In this document: positions 35,627 to 43,307 of the stretch, piece by piece
Numbering within the stretch: position 1 is the stretch's first letter
How the letters are laid out: each line of letters opens with the position of its first letter
NCBI GenBank assembly: GCA_963803025.1
Contig: CAWDKZ010000004.1
Span: 62,001-126,000, forward strand
Reading direction: 5' to 3'
Length of the DNA stretch: 64,000 nucleotides
Origin: Bog-793 sp963803025
GTDB lineage: Bacteria; Actinomycetota; Acidimicrobiia; Acidimicrobiales; Bog-793
Program-made: the position numbers and the translations under genes
Notes under the pieces: model-generated
What the model saw: only the letters and a program-made list of their open reading frames with translations
Told to the model about the DNA's origin: nothing
Database searches by the model: none

Positions 35627-36364
35627 ATGGCGGAAAAGACGCGGCGCGACGTGGAGCGCCCCCGTCGCGCCCACGCCGGCGTGAGCCCGGTCCCGCACGC
35701 GCACCACGCCCTGATGTCCGCTTTCTACGGGGCGATCGCGGTCGCCAGTCTCGTCATCGGTTCTCTCTTCGGCAAGGTCCACGCCGTCCGTGTCGAGCCG
35801 CGGGTCGTGCTCTGGACGGCGACGGCGGTCTTCGTCGTGGCGGGGATCGCGACGACACGCCGCCTTTCCCGTTGGCTCGGTGACGCCCTCGGGGCGAGCT
35901 CGCTCCCGTCGAGCGGGAGGGCCCTCCGACTCGTCGTCTCGATCGCCGGCTACGTGATCGTCCTTTTCGCGACGCTCGGTCTCGTCTCCGTGCCGATCGA
36001 CCACTTGCTGGTCGGTGGCGCGGTCACCGGCGTCGTGCTGGGCATCGCCGCCCAGCAGGTCCTCGGCAACGTCTTCGCCGGCGCCGTGCTGCTGGCAGCC
36101 CGCCCCTTCGCCGTCGGCGACCACATCCGGGTGCGGTCCGGGGCGCTCGGGGGGCAGTTCGACGGCGTCGTGAAGGGGATGAACCTCACCTACGTCACCA
36201 TCCGCACCGAGGAGGGCACGCTCAACGTCCCGAACTCCGGCATGCTCGCCGCCGCCGTCGGTCCTTGGAAGAAGGCCGTCGTCGCCCCGGCGCCGGAACC
36301 GGTCCCCGCCGTCGCGGCAGGAGCGTCGACCCCGACCAGCAACGACACGACAACTCCGCGCTAG
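35627..36364 (+). CDS. Small-conductance mechanosensitive channel (MscS family), short form
   Basis: 245 residues. Three to four hydrophobic segments end with the pore helix VVLGIAAQQVLGNVFAGAVL and RPFAVGDHIRVRSGALGG, then the beta domain with GMNLTYVTIRTEEGTLNVPN. Only the first part of the cytoplasmic vestibule is present; the usual alpha/beta C-terminal domain is replaced by a Pro/Ala/Thr-rich tail. It releases solutes on hypo-osmotic shock. ATG 35627 follows GAGGAGCGAGG. The truncated vestibule is the noteworthy feature. Confidence 0.87.
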   Translation: MAEKTRRDVERPRRAHAGVSPVPHAHHALMSAFYGAIAVASLVIGSLFGKVHAVRVEPRVVLWTATAVFVVAGIATTRRLSRWLGDALGASSLPSSGRALRLVVSIAGYVIVLFATLGLVSVPIDHLLVGGAVTGVVLGIAAQQVLGNVFAGAVLLAARPFAVGDHIRVRSGALGGQFDGVVKGMNLTYVTIRTEEGTLNVPNSGMLAAAVGPWKKAVVAPAPEPVPAVAAGASTPTSNDTTTPR

Positions 36365-36388
36365 TCGGCGCCGATGACGCCATCCCGC

Positions 36389-36808
36389 TCATTTCGCGTG
36401 GACCGGCGAGCCCTCCTCGACGTCGCGGTCGACGAGCCGGCACGGGATGACGGCGTCCTCGTAGATGTGGTAGCTCGCGCAGATCCGGTGGTAGCCGTCG
36501 GCGATCGTGAGCGGCGTGTCCGCCGCGAGGTCGCCGGCGACGAGGAGGACCGGCGACAGACGCCGCCCTTTCTGGACCTTCTTCAGGTCCTTTTGCACGT
36601 GGACGTTGTCGACGGGAAGTGCCTCGAGCTTGCTCGCCCGCAGCAGGTCCTTGGCCATGCGACGCACGATCGGGGCCTTTTTCAACGCCTCGACGAGCGC
36701 CTCCGCCCCCGCCTCGTTCGTCACGAGGCTGAGGTAGCTGAGCGCGGCCGGGTAGTCCTGCTCGTCGGGCTCGTCCTTCCAGTGCTCCTTGCGCGCCACC
36801 GTCGCCAC
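36389..36808 (-). CDS. Small ParB/sulfiredoxin-like fold protein, function unknown
   Basis: About 139 residues. After an acidic head the core reads KGRRLSPVLLVAGD, then LTIADGYHRICASYHIYED, then IPCRLVDRD. The ADGYHRICA motif resembles the catalytic G-H/Y-H-R-x-x-A loop of ParB N-terminal and sulfiredoxin-like domains, which bind nucleotides. No DNA-binding HTH is seen, so it is not chromosomal ParB. GTG 36808 is chosen because GGAGG lies eight bases upstream; an in-frame GTG at 36799 is the alternative. It converges on mscS with only 24 bases between stops. Confidence 0.6.
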   Translation of the reverse strand: MATVARKEHWKDEPDEQDYPAALSYLSLVTNEAGAEALVEALKKAPIVRRMAKDLLRASKLEALPVDNVHVQKDLKKVQKGRRLSPVLLVAGDLAADTPLTIADGYHRICASYHIYEDAVIPCRLVDRDVEEGSPVHAK

Positions 36809-37064
36809 CCCGCTTGCCTCCGAGCCCCCGCTGTACGCCGGGCACCGGTCCCAGTCATCCTGACACCGTCGCCGTCGTCTCGCCGCGCCGGGCGACGATC
36901 GCACGAGCGGGAAGAACCGACACGGCGCGAGACCCCGACGTAATCTCGCCACAACGGCTCGCGACACGCCCGCACCGCGGCCGAGGAGGCGCCTTGCCCG
37001 GACCGTGGCCGATCGGCGACGAGGTCGTCGAGTTCGGCGGCGACGCGTCTGGCACGGCACGACG

Positions 37065-37793
37065 GTGACCGCGCACCCGGACCGCCGACCGGTGATCGGG
37101 ATCACGGCCTCCGAGGACGACGCCCCCTGGGGTGCGGGGACCCACCGCGTCGTCGCCGCCCCGGTCGCCTACGTGTCGGCGGTCGAGCGGGCGGGCGGGA
37201 CAGCGCTCGTCTTGCCCGTGCAGTCCGCAGGTCTCGGGGAATTGCTCGATGCGGTCGACGGGCTTGTCCTCTCCGGCGGAACCGACGTCGCGCCGGACCA
37301 CTACGGCGAGTCGTCGCACCCCCGCAGTCAGCGGCCGCACGCCGCCCGCGACGAGTTCGAGCTCGCGCTCGTCCGACTCGCGAGCGACGCCGACCTGCCG
37401 CTCCTCGCGATCTGCCGCGGCATCCAGGTCCTGAACGTGGCGCGCGGCGGGACGCTGCACCAGCACCTCCCCGACGTCGTCGGCCACGAGAACCACGCCC
37501 GTCGACCGGGTGAGTACACGATGCACTCCGTCGAGATCCGCGAGGACAGCCGCCTCGGGTCGATCCTCACGACGCGGATCAACGGGGCGAGCCACCACCA
37601 CCAGGCGGTCGCCCGGGTGGGCCGCGGCCTCACCGTCGTCGCCATCGCCGAGGACGGCACGATCGAGGCCCTCGAGGACCCGAGCCGGGCGTACCTCATC
37701 GGCGTGCAATGGCACCCGGAGGTCGGCGGCGATGACGCGCTCTTCCTGAGCCTCGTGGAAGCCGCCCGCGCGCGCCGTCCAGCTCAGAGCTGA
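37065..37793 (+). CDS. Class I glutamine amidotransferase (gamma-glutamyl hydrolase/PuuD-like)
   Basis: 242 residues. Starts RRPVIGITASEDDAPWG, then GLVLSGGTDVAPDHYG, the nucleophile block LLAICRGIQVLNVARGG (Cys in AICRG), GASHHHQAV, and the catalytic His/Glu pair in GVQWHPEVGG. This is the pattern of gamma-glutamyl-GABA hydrolase PuuD and related peptidase C26 enzymes. A glutamate decarboxylase gene lies at 56.4 kb, but no polyamine or GABA cluster is adjacent, so a GABA role is only possible. GTG 37065 begins at the first conserved strand. Confidence 0.85.
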   Translation: MTAHPDRRPVIGITASEDDAPWGAGTHRVVAAPVAYVSAVERAGGTALVLPVQSAGLGELLDAVDGLVLSGGTDVAPDHYGESSHPRSQRPHAARDEFELALVRLASDADLPLLAICRGIQVLNVARGGTLHQHLPDVVGHENHARRPGEYTMHSVEIREDSRLGSILTTRINGASHHHQAVARVGRGLTVVAIAEDGTIEALEDPSRAYLIGVQWHPEVGGDDALFLSLVEAARARRPAQS

Positions 37794-37865
37794 CGCGGCC
37801 ACACGATCCCGCCCCCGACCGGCGCGCCACCCCCGGCGAGGACGACGCTCGAGTAGTCCTTGATA

Positions 37866-37916
37866 TTGACTGTCAATTGTTTTGACATTCTGAGCCACGA
37901 CCGCTAACCTCGTCGC
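37866..37916 (+). promoter_or_regulatory. Promoter and MarR operator over a leaderless start
   Basis: TTGACA (37882-37887) and TAACCT (37905-37910) are exactly 17 bases apart. Six bases later the marR ATG begins, so the mRNA should be leaderless. The -35 hexamer is the right arm of a perfect inverted repeat, TGTCAA (37871-37876) - 5 bases - TTGACA. A further TTGACT lies at 37866-37871. Binding there would block RNA polymerase, a standard autorepression layout for MarR proteins. Confidence 0.7.
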
Positions 37917-38378
37917 ATGGCACTTTCCTCGTCGGACGAAGCCGAGATCCCGGCGCTGCTGCGGGCCGCCCGCGCCAGCTACGCCCAGGCGGTCGTCGCC
38001 CGTCTCGCCGCCGCCGGGATCGACGACCTCCCCCGCAACGGCGCCTACGTGCTCGGCGGGATGGCCAGTCGGCGTGGCGCGGCGAGCGAGATGATCGGCG
38101 GCCTGGGCGTGACGAAGCAGGCCGTCAGCCAACTGATCGACACGCTCGCCCTGCGCGGCTACCTCACGCGCGAGCTCGACCCTGCGGACCGTCGCCGGAT
38201 GACGGTCGAGCTCACCGAGCGGGGCCGCGCCGCCGCGGTCGCGATCCGCGCCGCCGTCGAGGAGGTCGACGCCGAACTCGCCCGGATGATCACGCCGGCC
38301 GAGCTCGCCGGCCTGCGGGCCGGGCTCGCGGCCCTGGCGCGTCGCAAGGGGCACACCGAGCCCGTCGCGCCGCAGTAG
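37917..38378 (+). CDS. MarR-family transcriptional regulator
   Basis: 153 residues. The winged helix reads EMIGGLGVTKQAVSQLIDTL (recognition helix), then LTRELDPADRRRMTVELTERG (wing with the D-x-R-D/R motif), flanked by dimerisation helices. ATG 37917 is the first base cluster after the leaderless TAACCT box. Likely autorepressed through the TGTCAA/TTGACA repeat upstream. A converging DHA2-type exporter gene lies just downstream on the other strand, so it may also sense a drug; that is inference. Confidence 0.88.
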   Translation: MALSSSDEAEIPALLRAARASYAQAVVARLAAAGIDDLPRNGAYVLGGMASRRGAASEMIGGLGVTKQAVSQLIDTLALRGYLTRELDPADRRRMTVELTERGRAAAVAIRAAVEEVDAELARMITPAELAGLRAGLAALARRKGHTEPVAPQ

Positions 38379-38439
38379 AGGACCCGGGCGCGAGGCGCGG
38401 TCCCGGCGCGAGGCGCGCCACCCGGGAATCCCGAGTCCC

Positions 38440-40059
38440 TCACGCGCCGGGCGGACCCGATCGCGCCCTCGTCGAGCGGTGCCTCGTCTCACCGTGGGGA
38501 GGGCGCGCCGGTGCTCCCTGCGACGGGCGGGCGGGCAGCGCCACGAGCGCGAGGAGCGCGCCCGCCCCGGTGACCGCCGCCGCGACGACGAGGGCCGTCT
38601 CGCTCCCCAGCGCGAAGGCGACGCGGGCGGCGCGGGCGAGCTCGGCGCCGAGGGCGCCGCCGGCGATGCGGGCGACCGTGAGCGCCCCACCGATCGAGCC
38701 GAGGATGGCGTTCGCCGCCACGGCTGGCACGTGCCGACCGGCGATCACCGCCTCCATCGAGTGGCGGTAGCGGGTGGAGAGCACGCTGCCGAGCACCGCG
38801 ACGCCGACGGCGCCGCCGACCTGCATCGCGGTCGAGTTCGTCGCCGAGCCGACGCCGGCGTCGGCCTGGGTGACGGCACCGAGGACCGAGTCGATCGCCG
38901 CCGGCACGAGCAGCCCCGCCCCGAACCCCATGAGCAGCATCCCCGGCAGCTCCGCGGCGTACGTCGCGGCAGCCGTCGAGATGACGGCGATCTGGGCGAG
39001 CCCGCCGACGACGAGGCACAGGGCCAGGGTCGTGACCAGCTTCGTCCCGATCGCGTGCACCACCCGCGGCGACGCCAGCGCCCCCACGGCCAGTACCCCG
39101 GCGATGGGAAGGATGCGCAACCCCGCGCCGAGCGGCGTGTAGCCGAGGAAGAACTGCAGGAACTGGGTCATGACGAAGAGGCCCCCGAAAAGCGCGAACA
39201 ACCCGAGGCCCACGGCGACGACGGCGACGCTGAAACGTCTCGAGCGGAAGAACTCGAGTGGCAGCATCGGATGGTCGATCCCGCGCTCCCAGGCGACGAA
39301 GCCGGCGATCACCGCCAGGCCGGCCGCGCCGACGGCGAGGATCTCCGGCGAGAGCCACCCGAGGTTCGGTCCCTCGATGATCGCCCACAGGACGAGCCCC
39401 AACCCGACGATCGAGAGCGCCGAGCCGGCCGGGTCAGGTCTGTTCGGGGCGAGGCTGCGGGACTCCGGCACGAACAACAACGTGCCGACGATGCCGACGG
39501 CGACGACCGGGACGTTGACGAGGAACACCGACCCCCACCAGAACCGGCTGAGGAGCAGTCCGCCGGCCACGGGGCCGACGGCGATCCCGAGTCCGATCGT
39601 CCCCGACCAGATGCCCACGGCCCGGGCCCGCTCGGCGCCGTTGCGGAACAGGTCGTTGACGATGGAGAGCCCCGAAGGGATCGTCATCGCCGCCCCGGCG
39701 CCCATCACCGCGCGCCAGACGATCAACGGTCCGACGCTGCCAGAGAACGCGGCAGCGAGAGATCCGGCGCCGAAGACGACCAGACCGACGGTGAACAGCC
39801 GCTTGCGCCCGTAGCGGTCGGCGAGGCTCCCACCGACGAGCAACAACCCCCCGAAGGCCATGGCATAGGCGTCGACGATCCACTGCAGCTCGTCGGTCGT
39901 CGCCTGCAGCCGCTCGACCAAGGTCGGCAGGGCGACGTTGAGGATCGTGTTGTCGAGGTTCACCACGAGCACGGCGACGCACAGGACGGTGAGCGCCAGC
40001 CAGCGCGGACTTGCTTCCGCGGCCGGGGCGGCGACGTCCGCGCCGCTCGCGGTGCCCAT
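38440..40059 (-). CDS. DHA2-family drug:H+ antiporter (MFS, 14 TM type)
   Basis: 539 residues with about 14 hydrophobic segments. MFS motifs: LDNTILNVALPTLVERL after the first segment, GGSLADRYGRKRLF (loop 2-3 motif A), RAVMGAGAAMTIPSGLSIV and GPVAGGLLL (antiporter motif C region). This is the EmrB/QacA group that expels drugs and lipids. ATG 40059 is four bases after the tetR stop, so the genes form a regulator-exporter operon. The C-terminus is Ala/Arg-rich and non-conserved. Confidence 0.9.
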   Translation of the reverse strand: MGTASGADVAAPAAEASPRWLALTVLCVAVLVVNLDNTILNVALPTLVERLQATTDELQWIVDAYAMAFGGLLLVGGSLADRYGRKRLFTVGLVVFGAGSLAAAFSGSVGPLIVWRAVMGAGAAMTIPSGLSIVNDLFRNGAERARAVGIWSGTIGLGIAVGPVAGGLLLSRFWWGSVFLVNVPVVAVGIVGTLLFVPESRSLAPNRPDPAGSALSIVGLGLVLWAIIEGPNLGWLSPEILAVGAAGLAVIAGFVAWERGIDHPMLPLEFFRSRRFSVAVVAVGLGLFALFGGLFVMTQFLQFFLGYTPLGAGLRILPIAGVLAVGALASPRVVHAIGTKLVTTLALCLVVGGLAQIAVISTAAATYAAELPGMLLMGFGAGLLVPAAIDSVLGAVTQADAGVGSATNSTAMQVGGAVGVAVLGSVLSTRYRHSMEAVIAGRHVPAVAANAILGSIGGALTVARIAGGALGAELARAARVAFALGSETALVVAAAVTGAGALLALVALPARPSQGAPARPPHGETRHRSTRARSGPPGA

Positions 40060-40062
40060 CAA

Positions 40063-40785
40063 CTAGGGCGCGGCTCTGCGCGGCGCCCGCGGGTACTTCC
40101 TTGCCGACGGCGTGGAACGGGCCGCCTTGGCGACGTTCGCCGGTTGCCGTCGTGCCGCGGGGCGCCTTCGTCGGACGCGACTGCCGAGGAGTTTGCCCAC
40201 GGCGTCCTGCATCAGCCCCTCGAGCTCGTCGGACGGAACATCCCGCAACAGGTCGCCGTACATGACGAGGGTGGTGACCGCCCCGACCGCGCACGCGATC
40301 CCGATCCGGTCGCGCCGGGGCAAGGACGGATCGCCGATCACACGCCGGACTTCGTCCTCGAGATCCTCGTGCTCGGCCTCGTGCTCGCGCTGATGCAGAT
40401 GCTCGAACGCCGAGCGGTTCCGATCGTGCATCACGAAGATCTTGCGGTGGGCCAGCATCTCGCCGATCAGCTCGTCGAGCAGTGCCGCCCAGGAGTCCAT
40501 CCCGGCCGGCGGCTGGCCGAGCTGTTCAACCGCGCGACGGAGGACCTCGTGGAGGCGGAGGTGCAACGCCATCAGGATGTCGTCCTTGCTGACGAAGTAG
40601 TAGTAGATGGCCGCCTTGGAGAACCCGAGCTGCTCGGCGATCTCCCGCAGCGACGATCTGTCGAATCCCTTCTCGATGAATAGGTCGAGCGCGACATCGA
40701 GGATCCGTTCCCGGGTGCTCGGCCCGGCCGGATCCTCCGTCACCCTCGCGTGTCGTCCACGATCGGGGAACCGCCTCTCGTTCAT
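40063..40785 (-). CDS. TetR-family regulator of the exporter locus
   Basis: 240 residues. The HTH reads STRERILDVALDLFIEKGFD then IAEQLGFSKAAIYYYFVSKDDIL, a textbook TetR head. The last ~50 residues are Arg/Pro/Ala-rich (a basic tail). GGAGG lies six bases before the ATG. It is cotranscribed with the MFS gene and divergent from a DrrAB-like ABC exporter. Nested inverted repeats between them are the likely operator. Confidence 0.9.
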   Translation of the reverse strand: MNERRFPDRGRHARVTEDPAGPSTRERILDVALDLFIEKGFDRSSLREIAEQLGFSKAAIYYYFVSKDDILMALHLRLHEVLRRAVEQLGQPPAGMDSWAALLDELIGEMLAHRKIFVMHDRNRSAFEHLHQREHEAEHEDLEDEVRRVIGDPSLPRRDRIGIACAVGAVTTLVMYGDLLRDVPSDELEGLMQDAVGKLLGSRVRRRRPAARRQPANVAKAARSTPSARKYPRAPRRAAP

Positions 40786-40815
40786 CGTTGCCTCCGAGGA
40801 CGAACCTGCCCGCGC

Positions 40816-40873
40816 AGTGTATCAGGAGCTACTTGACGGCCGGTAAGTATTTGCTTACCATGCGGTCAGTAAG
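40816..40873. promoter_or_regulatory. Divergent tetR / ABC-exporter promoter with nested operators
   Basis: For the ABC genes TTGACG (40833-40838) and TACCAT (40856-40861) are 17 bases apart. The spacer holds a perfect inverted repeat, GGTAAG (40842-40847) - TATTTG - CTTACC (40854-40859). CTTAC (40854-40858) also pairs with GTAAG (40869-40873) across ten bases, giving a second overlapping site, so GTAAG/CTTAC half-sites are repeated three times. For tetR, TACACT (40821-40816) could be the -10 box. One TetR dimer pair could silence both directions. Confidence 0.65.
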
Positions 40874-40894
40874 TATCGACCGAGCGGGTACCGG

Positions 40895-41893
40895 GTGAAC
40901 GACGACCTGATGATCGAAGTGGATGGCCTGACGAAACGCTTCGGTGCGACCGTCGCCCTCGCCGGCGTCAGCTTCGAGGTCCCCCGCGGTGCCATCCTCG
41001 GCCTCCTCGGCCCGAACGGCGCCGGCAAGACCACGGCGTTGCGGATCCTGACGACACTCACGATGCCGGACGCTGGCTCAGCACGGGTCGCCGGCTTCGA
41101 CGTCGTCCACCAGGCCGCGGCCGTCCGCCGCAACATCGGCGTCGCCGCCCAGGACGCGACCCTCGACGAGACCCTGACCGGGAGGCAGAACCTCGTCATG
41201 GTGGCGCGCCTGAGCGGACTCGCGCGCCACGACGCCCGACGGCGCGCCGAGGCGCTCCTCGAGCAGTTCCAGCTTGCCGAGGCGACGGACCGCATCCTCA
41301 AGCAGTACTCCGGGGGGATGCGGCGACGCCTCGACGTGGCGGCGACTCTCGTCGCGCGACCGCCGGTGCTCTTCTTCGACGAGCCGACGACGGGACTCGA
41401 CCCGTCGAGCCGGGCCCGCGTCTGGGACATCATCCGCGGCCTCGTCGCCGAGGGCGCCACGGTGCTTCTCACGACGCAGTACCTCGACGAGGCCGACGAG
41501 CTCGCCGATCGCATCGTCGTGCTGAATCACGGACAGGTGATCGCGAACGGCACGTCGGCCGAGCTGAAGGCCCGCACCGGCGAAGCCCGGCTCGAGGTGA
41601 CGCTGAACGCGGCACATCCCGAGGCCGCCGTGGCGCTCGCGCCCTTCGTCCTCGGCGACGTGCACGTCAGCCACGACGGACGCCGGCTGCGCGGCCGGGT
41701 GCGCAGCGAAGACGGCCTGGCGACCACCGTCGTGCGGGCGCTCGACGGCGCGCACGTCACCGTCGACGATGTCATCGTCCACCAGGCCTCCCTCGACGAC
41801 GTGTTCTTCGCCCTCACCGGCCAGCTGAGGAACGGCAGCGACGAGGCGGCCAGCGACGACCTCGCCGCCGACCGGAGATCCGAGCTCCCGTGA
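40895..41893 (+). CDS. ABC-2 exporter ATPase, DrrA-like
   Basis: 332 residues. Walker A is GPNGAGKTTALRIL; the Q-loop lies in GVAAQDATLDETLTG; the signature is KQYSGGMRRRLDVAATL; Walker B is PVLFFDEPTTGLD, with the H-loop region TVLLTTQYLDEADELADRI. The C-terminal domain of about 90 residues matches daunorubicin-resistance-type ATPases. GTG 40895 follows the divergent operator region. Its stop overlaps the permease GTG (GTGA). It forms a two-gene exporter with the next gene, probably for a hydrophobic drug or lipid. Confidence 0.92.
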   Translation: MNDDLMIEVDGLTKRFGATVALAGVSFEVPRGAILGLLGPNGAGKTTALRILTTLTMPDAGSARVAGFDVVHQAAAVRRNIGVAAQDATLDETLTGRQNLVMVARLSGLARHDARRRAEALLEQFQLAEATDRILKQYSGGMRRRLDVAATLVARPPVLFFDEPTTGLDPSSRARVWDIIRGLVAEGATVLLTTQYLDEADELADRIVVLNHGQVIANGTSAELKARTGEARLEVTLNAAHPEAAVALAPFVLGDVHVSHDGRRLRGRVRSEDGLATTVVRALDGAHVTVDDVIVHQASLDDVFFALTGQLRNGSDEAASDDLAADRRSELP

Positions 41894-42744
41894 CGATCGC
41901 CGCGCGGGACCCCGCTCCGCCCAGGGTCAGGCAGCCGAGGCCGCCTCGGCTGCGGACGCAGGTGCGCGACGTCGGCGTCATGGCCCGGCGCAACATCGTC
42001 CACATCCGCCGCGAGCCGCTCCAGCTCTCCGACGTGACCATCCAGCCGGTGCTCTTCACGGTGCTCTTCGTCTACATCCTGGGCGCCGGTGTCGTCCTTC
42101 CGGGCGGCGGCACCTACGTCGACTTCGCGATCGCGGGACTGCTCGGCATGAACCTCGTCACCTCGTCGATGGGCACCGCCGTCGGGCTTTCCACCGACCT
42201 CAACACGGGGGTGATCGACCGCTTCCGGACGCTGCCGATGTGGCGACCGGCGGTCCTCGTCGGTCGGTCCGTCACCGACCTGTTCACCTCGGTCGTCTGC
42301 GCGGCGATCGTCGCCGTCACGGCCCTCGTGATCGGCTGGCGCCCCGACGCCGGGATCGGCCAGGTGTTGGGAGGCTTCGCGCTGATGTTGCTCTTCGCCT
42401 ACGCGCTCTCCTGGGGGTGCGGCTGCCTCGGGCTCGTGAGCAAGGGACCCGAATCAGCCCAGGGAATCGGGCTCGTGATCCTGTTCCCGGCCGCCATCGT
42501 GTCGAACGCCTTCGTGCCGACCCAGCACATGCCGACCGTGATGCGGGTGTTCGCGAACTGGAACCCGATCAGCACCGTCACCGACGCCTGTCGGCAACTC
42601 TGGGGTAACCCGAACCCGTCGGCGACGATCCAGACCTGGCCGATGCAGCACGCGCTCGCGGCTTCGCTGCTGTGGTCGCTCGCGCTGCTCGCGGTCTTCG
42701 CTCCCCTCGCGGTTCACCTGTTCCGGCGGCGGACGACGAACTGA
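41890..42744 (+). CDS. ABC-2 exporter permease, DrrB-like
   Basis: 284 residues with about six hydrophobic segments. Blocks typical of ABC-2 permeases are VMARRNIVHIRREPLQLSDV, QPVLFTVLFVYILGAG, GVIDRFRTLPMWRPAVLVGR and FPAAIVSNAFVPTQHMPTVM. It couples to the ATPase by a GTGA overlap (41890-41893). A cytoplasmic Pro/Arg-rich head of ~25 residues precedes the first segment. The substrate is unknown; the TetR control and neighbouring MFS exporter favour drug efflux. Confidence 0.9.
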   Translation: MTIAARDPAPPRVRQPRPPRLRTQVRDVGVMARRNIVHIRREPLQLSDVTIQPVLFTVLFVYILGAGVVLPGGGTYVDFAIAGLLGMNLVTSSMGTAVGLSTDLNTGVIDRFRTLPMWRPAVLVGRSVTDLFTSVVCAAIVAVTALVIGWRPDAGIGQVLGGFALMLLFAYALSWGCGCLGLVSKGPESAQGIGLVILFPAAIVSNAFVPTQHMPTVMRVFANWNPISTVTDACRQLWGNPNPSATIQTWPMQHALAASLLWSLALLAVFAPLAVHLFRRRTTN

Positions 42745-42808
42745 CGCGGCCGGCCGACCGCGTCGAGGCCGCACCCCACGCGCGATGTTCGCGAGAGGCT
42801 TGGTTCAG

Positions 42809-43198
42809 CTAGCCGACGAAGGCTTCGATCTGCTTGACAAGCTTGTCCTCGACCTCGAAGTTCCAGGCCGTCTCGGCGACGTCGACGACGAGGAACAGAT
42901 CCGAGATCAGCAGCGTCTCGATGGCCGCGACGCCCAGGTGCTGCAGCCACTTCCCGATACCGACCTTCACCGTGAAATCGTTCGGCTGCCCGGTGATCGA
43001 GATCGAAAGGGCGCGGTCGGCGTCGATGACGTCACGCAGGAACCCACCCTTCTTCGCCTGGATCACGACCCCCTCCGAGCTCGGCGACGAGGTCTGGGTC
43101 GTAAAGCCCTCGGTCTTGAGATAGTCCTCGATCTTGCCCTGGAGGCCACCGAGGTCCGTGCCCTTGTTCTGGAACTGCTCAACCTTCTCGCCGATCAT
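42809..43198 (-). CDS. Hypothetical small protein
   Basis: 129 residues, not recognised. The acidic head (EKVEQFQNKGTDLGGLQGKI) looks like an amphipathic helix, then EGVVIQAKKGGFLRDVIDAD and RALSISITGQPNDFTVKVG form likely beta strands, and the rest is helical. No Cys-rich motif or signal peptide is present. An AGGAGAA ribosome site precedes the ATG. It converges on the ABC permease with 64 bases between stops. Its function cannot be inferred. Confidence 0.6.
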   Translation of the reverse strand: MIGEKVEQFQNKGTDLGGLQGKIEDYLKTEGFTTQTSSPSSEGVVIQAKKGGFLRDVIDADRALSISITGQPNDFTVKVGIGKWLQHLGVAAIETLLISDLFLVVDVAETAWNFEVEDKLVKQIEAFVG

Positions 43199-43307
43199 GG
43201 GGTTCTCCTATGCACCGAAGGGCCTGGGGACAACCCTGTCCCACGAGCACACTAGCGAGCGCCACGACACGGGCCGGCTACCGCTCGGGCCGCGAGCGCA
43301 TCCCCCG

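Noticed and set aside
38440..40059. Upstream TTG start (40062) for the MFS gene
   Set aside because: It adds only one residue; ATG 40059 is the more likely start, three bases after the tetR stop.
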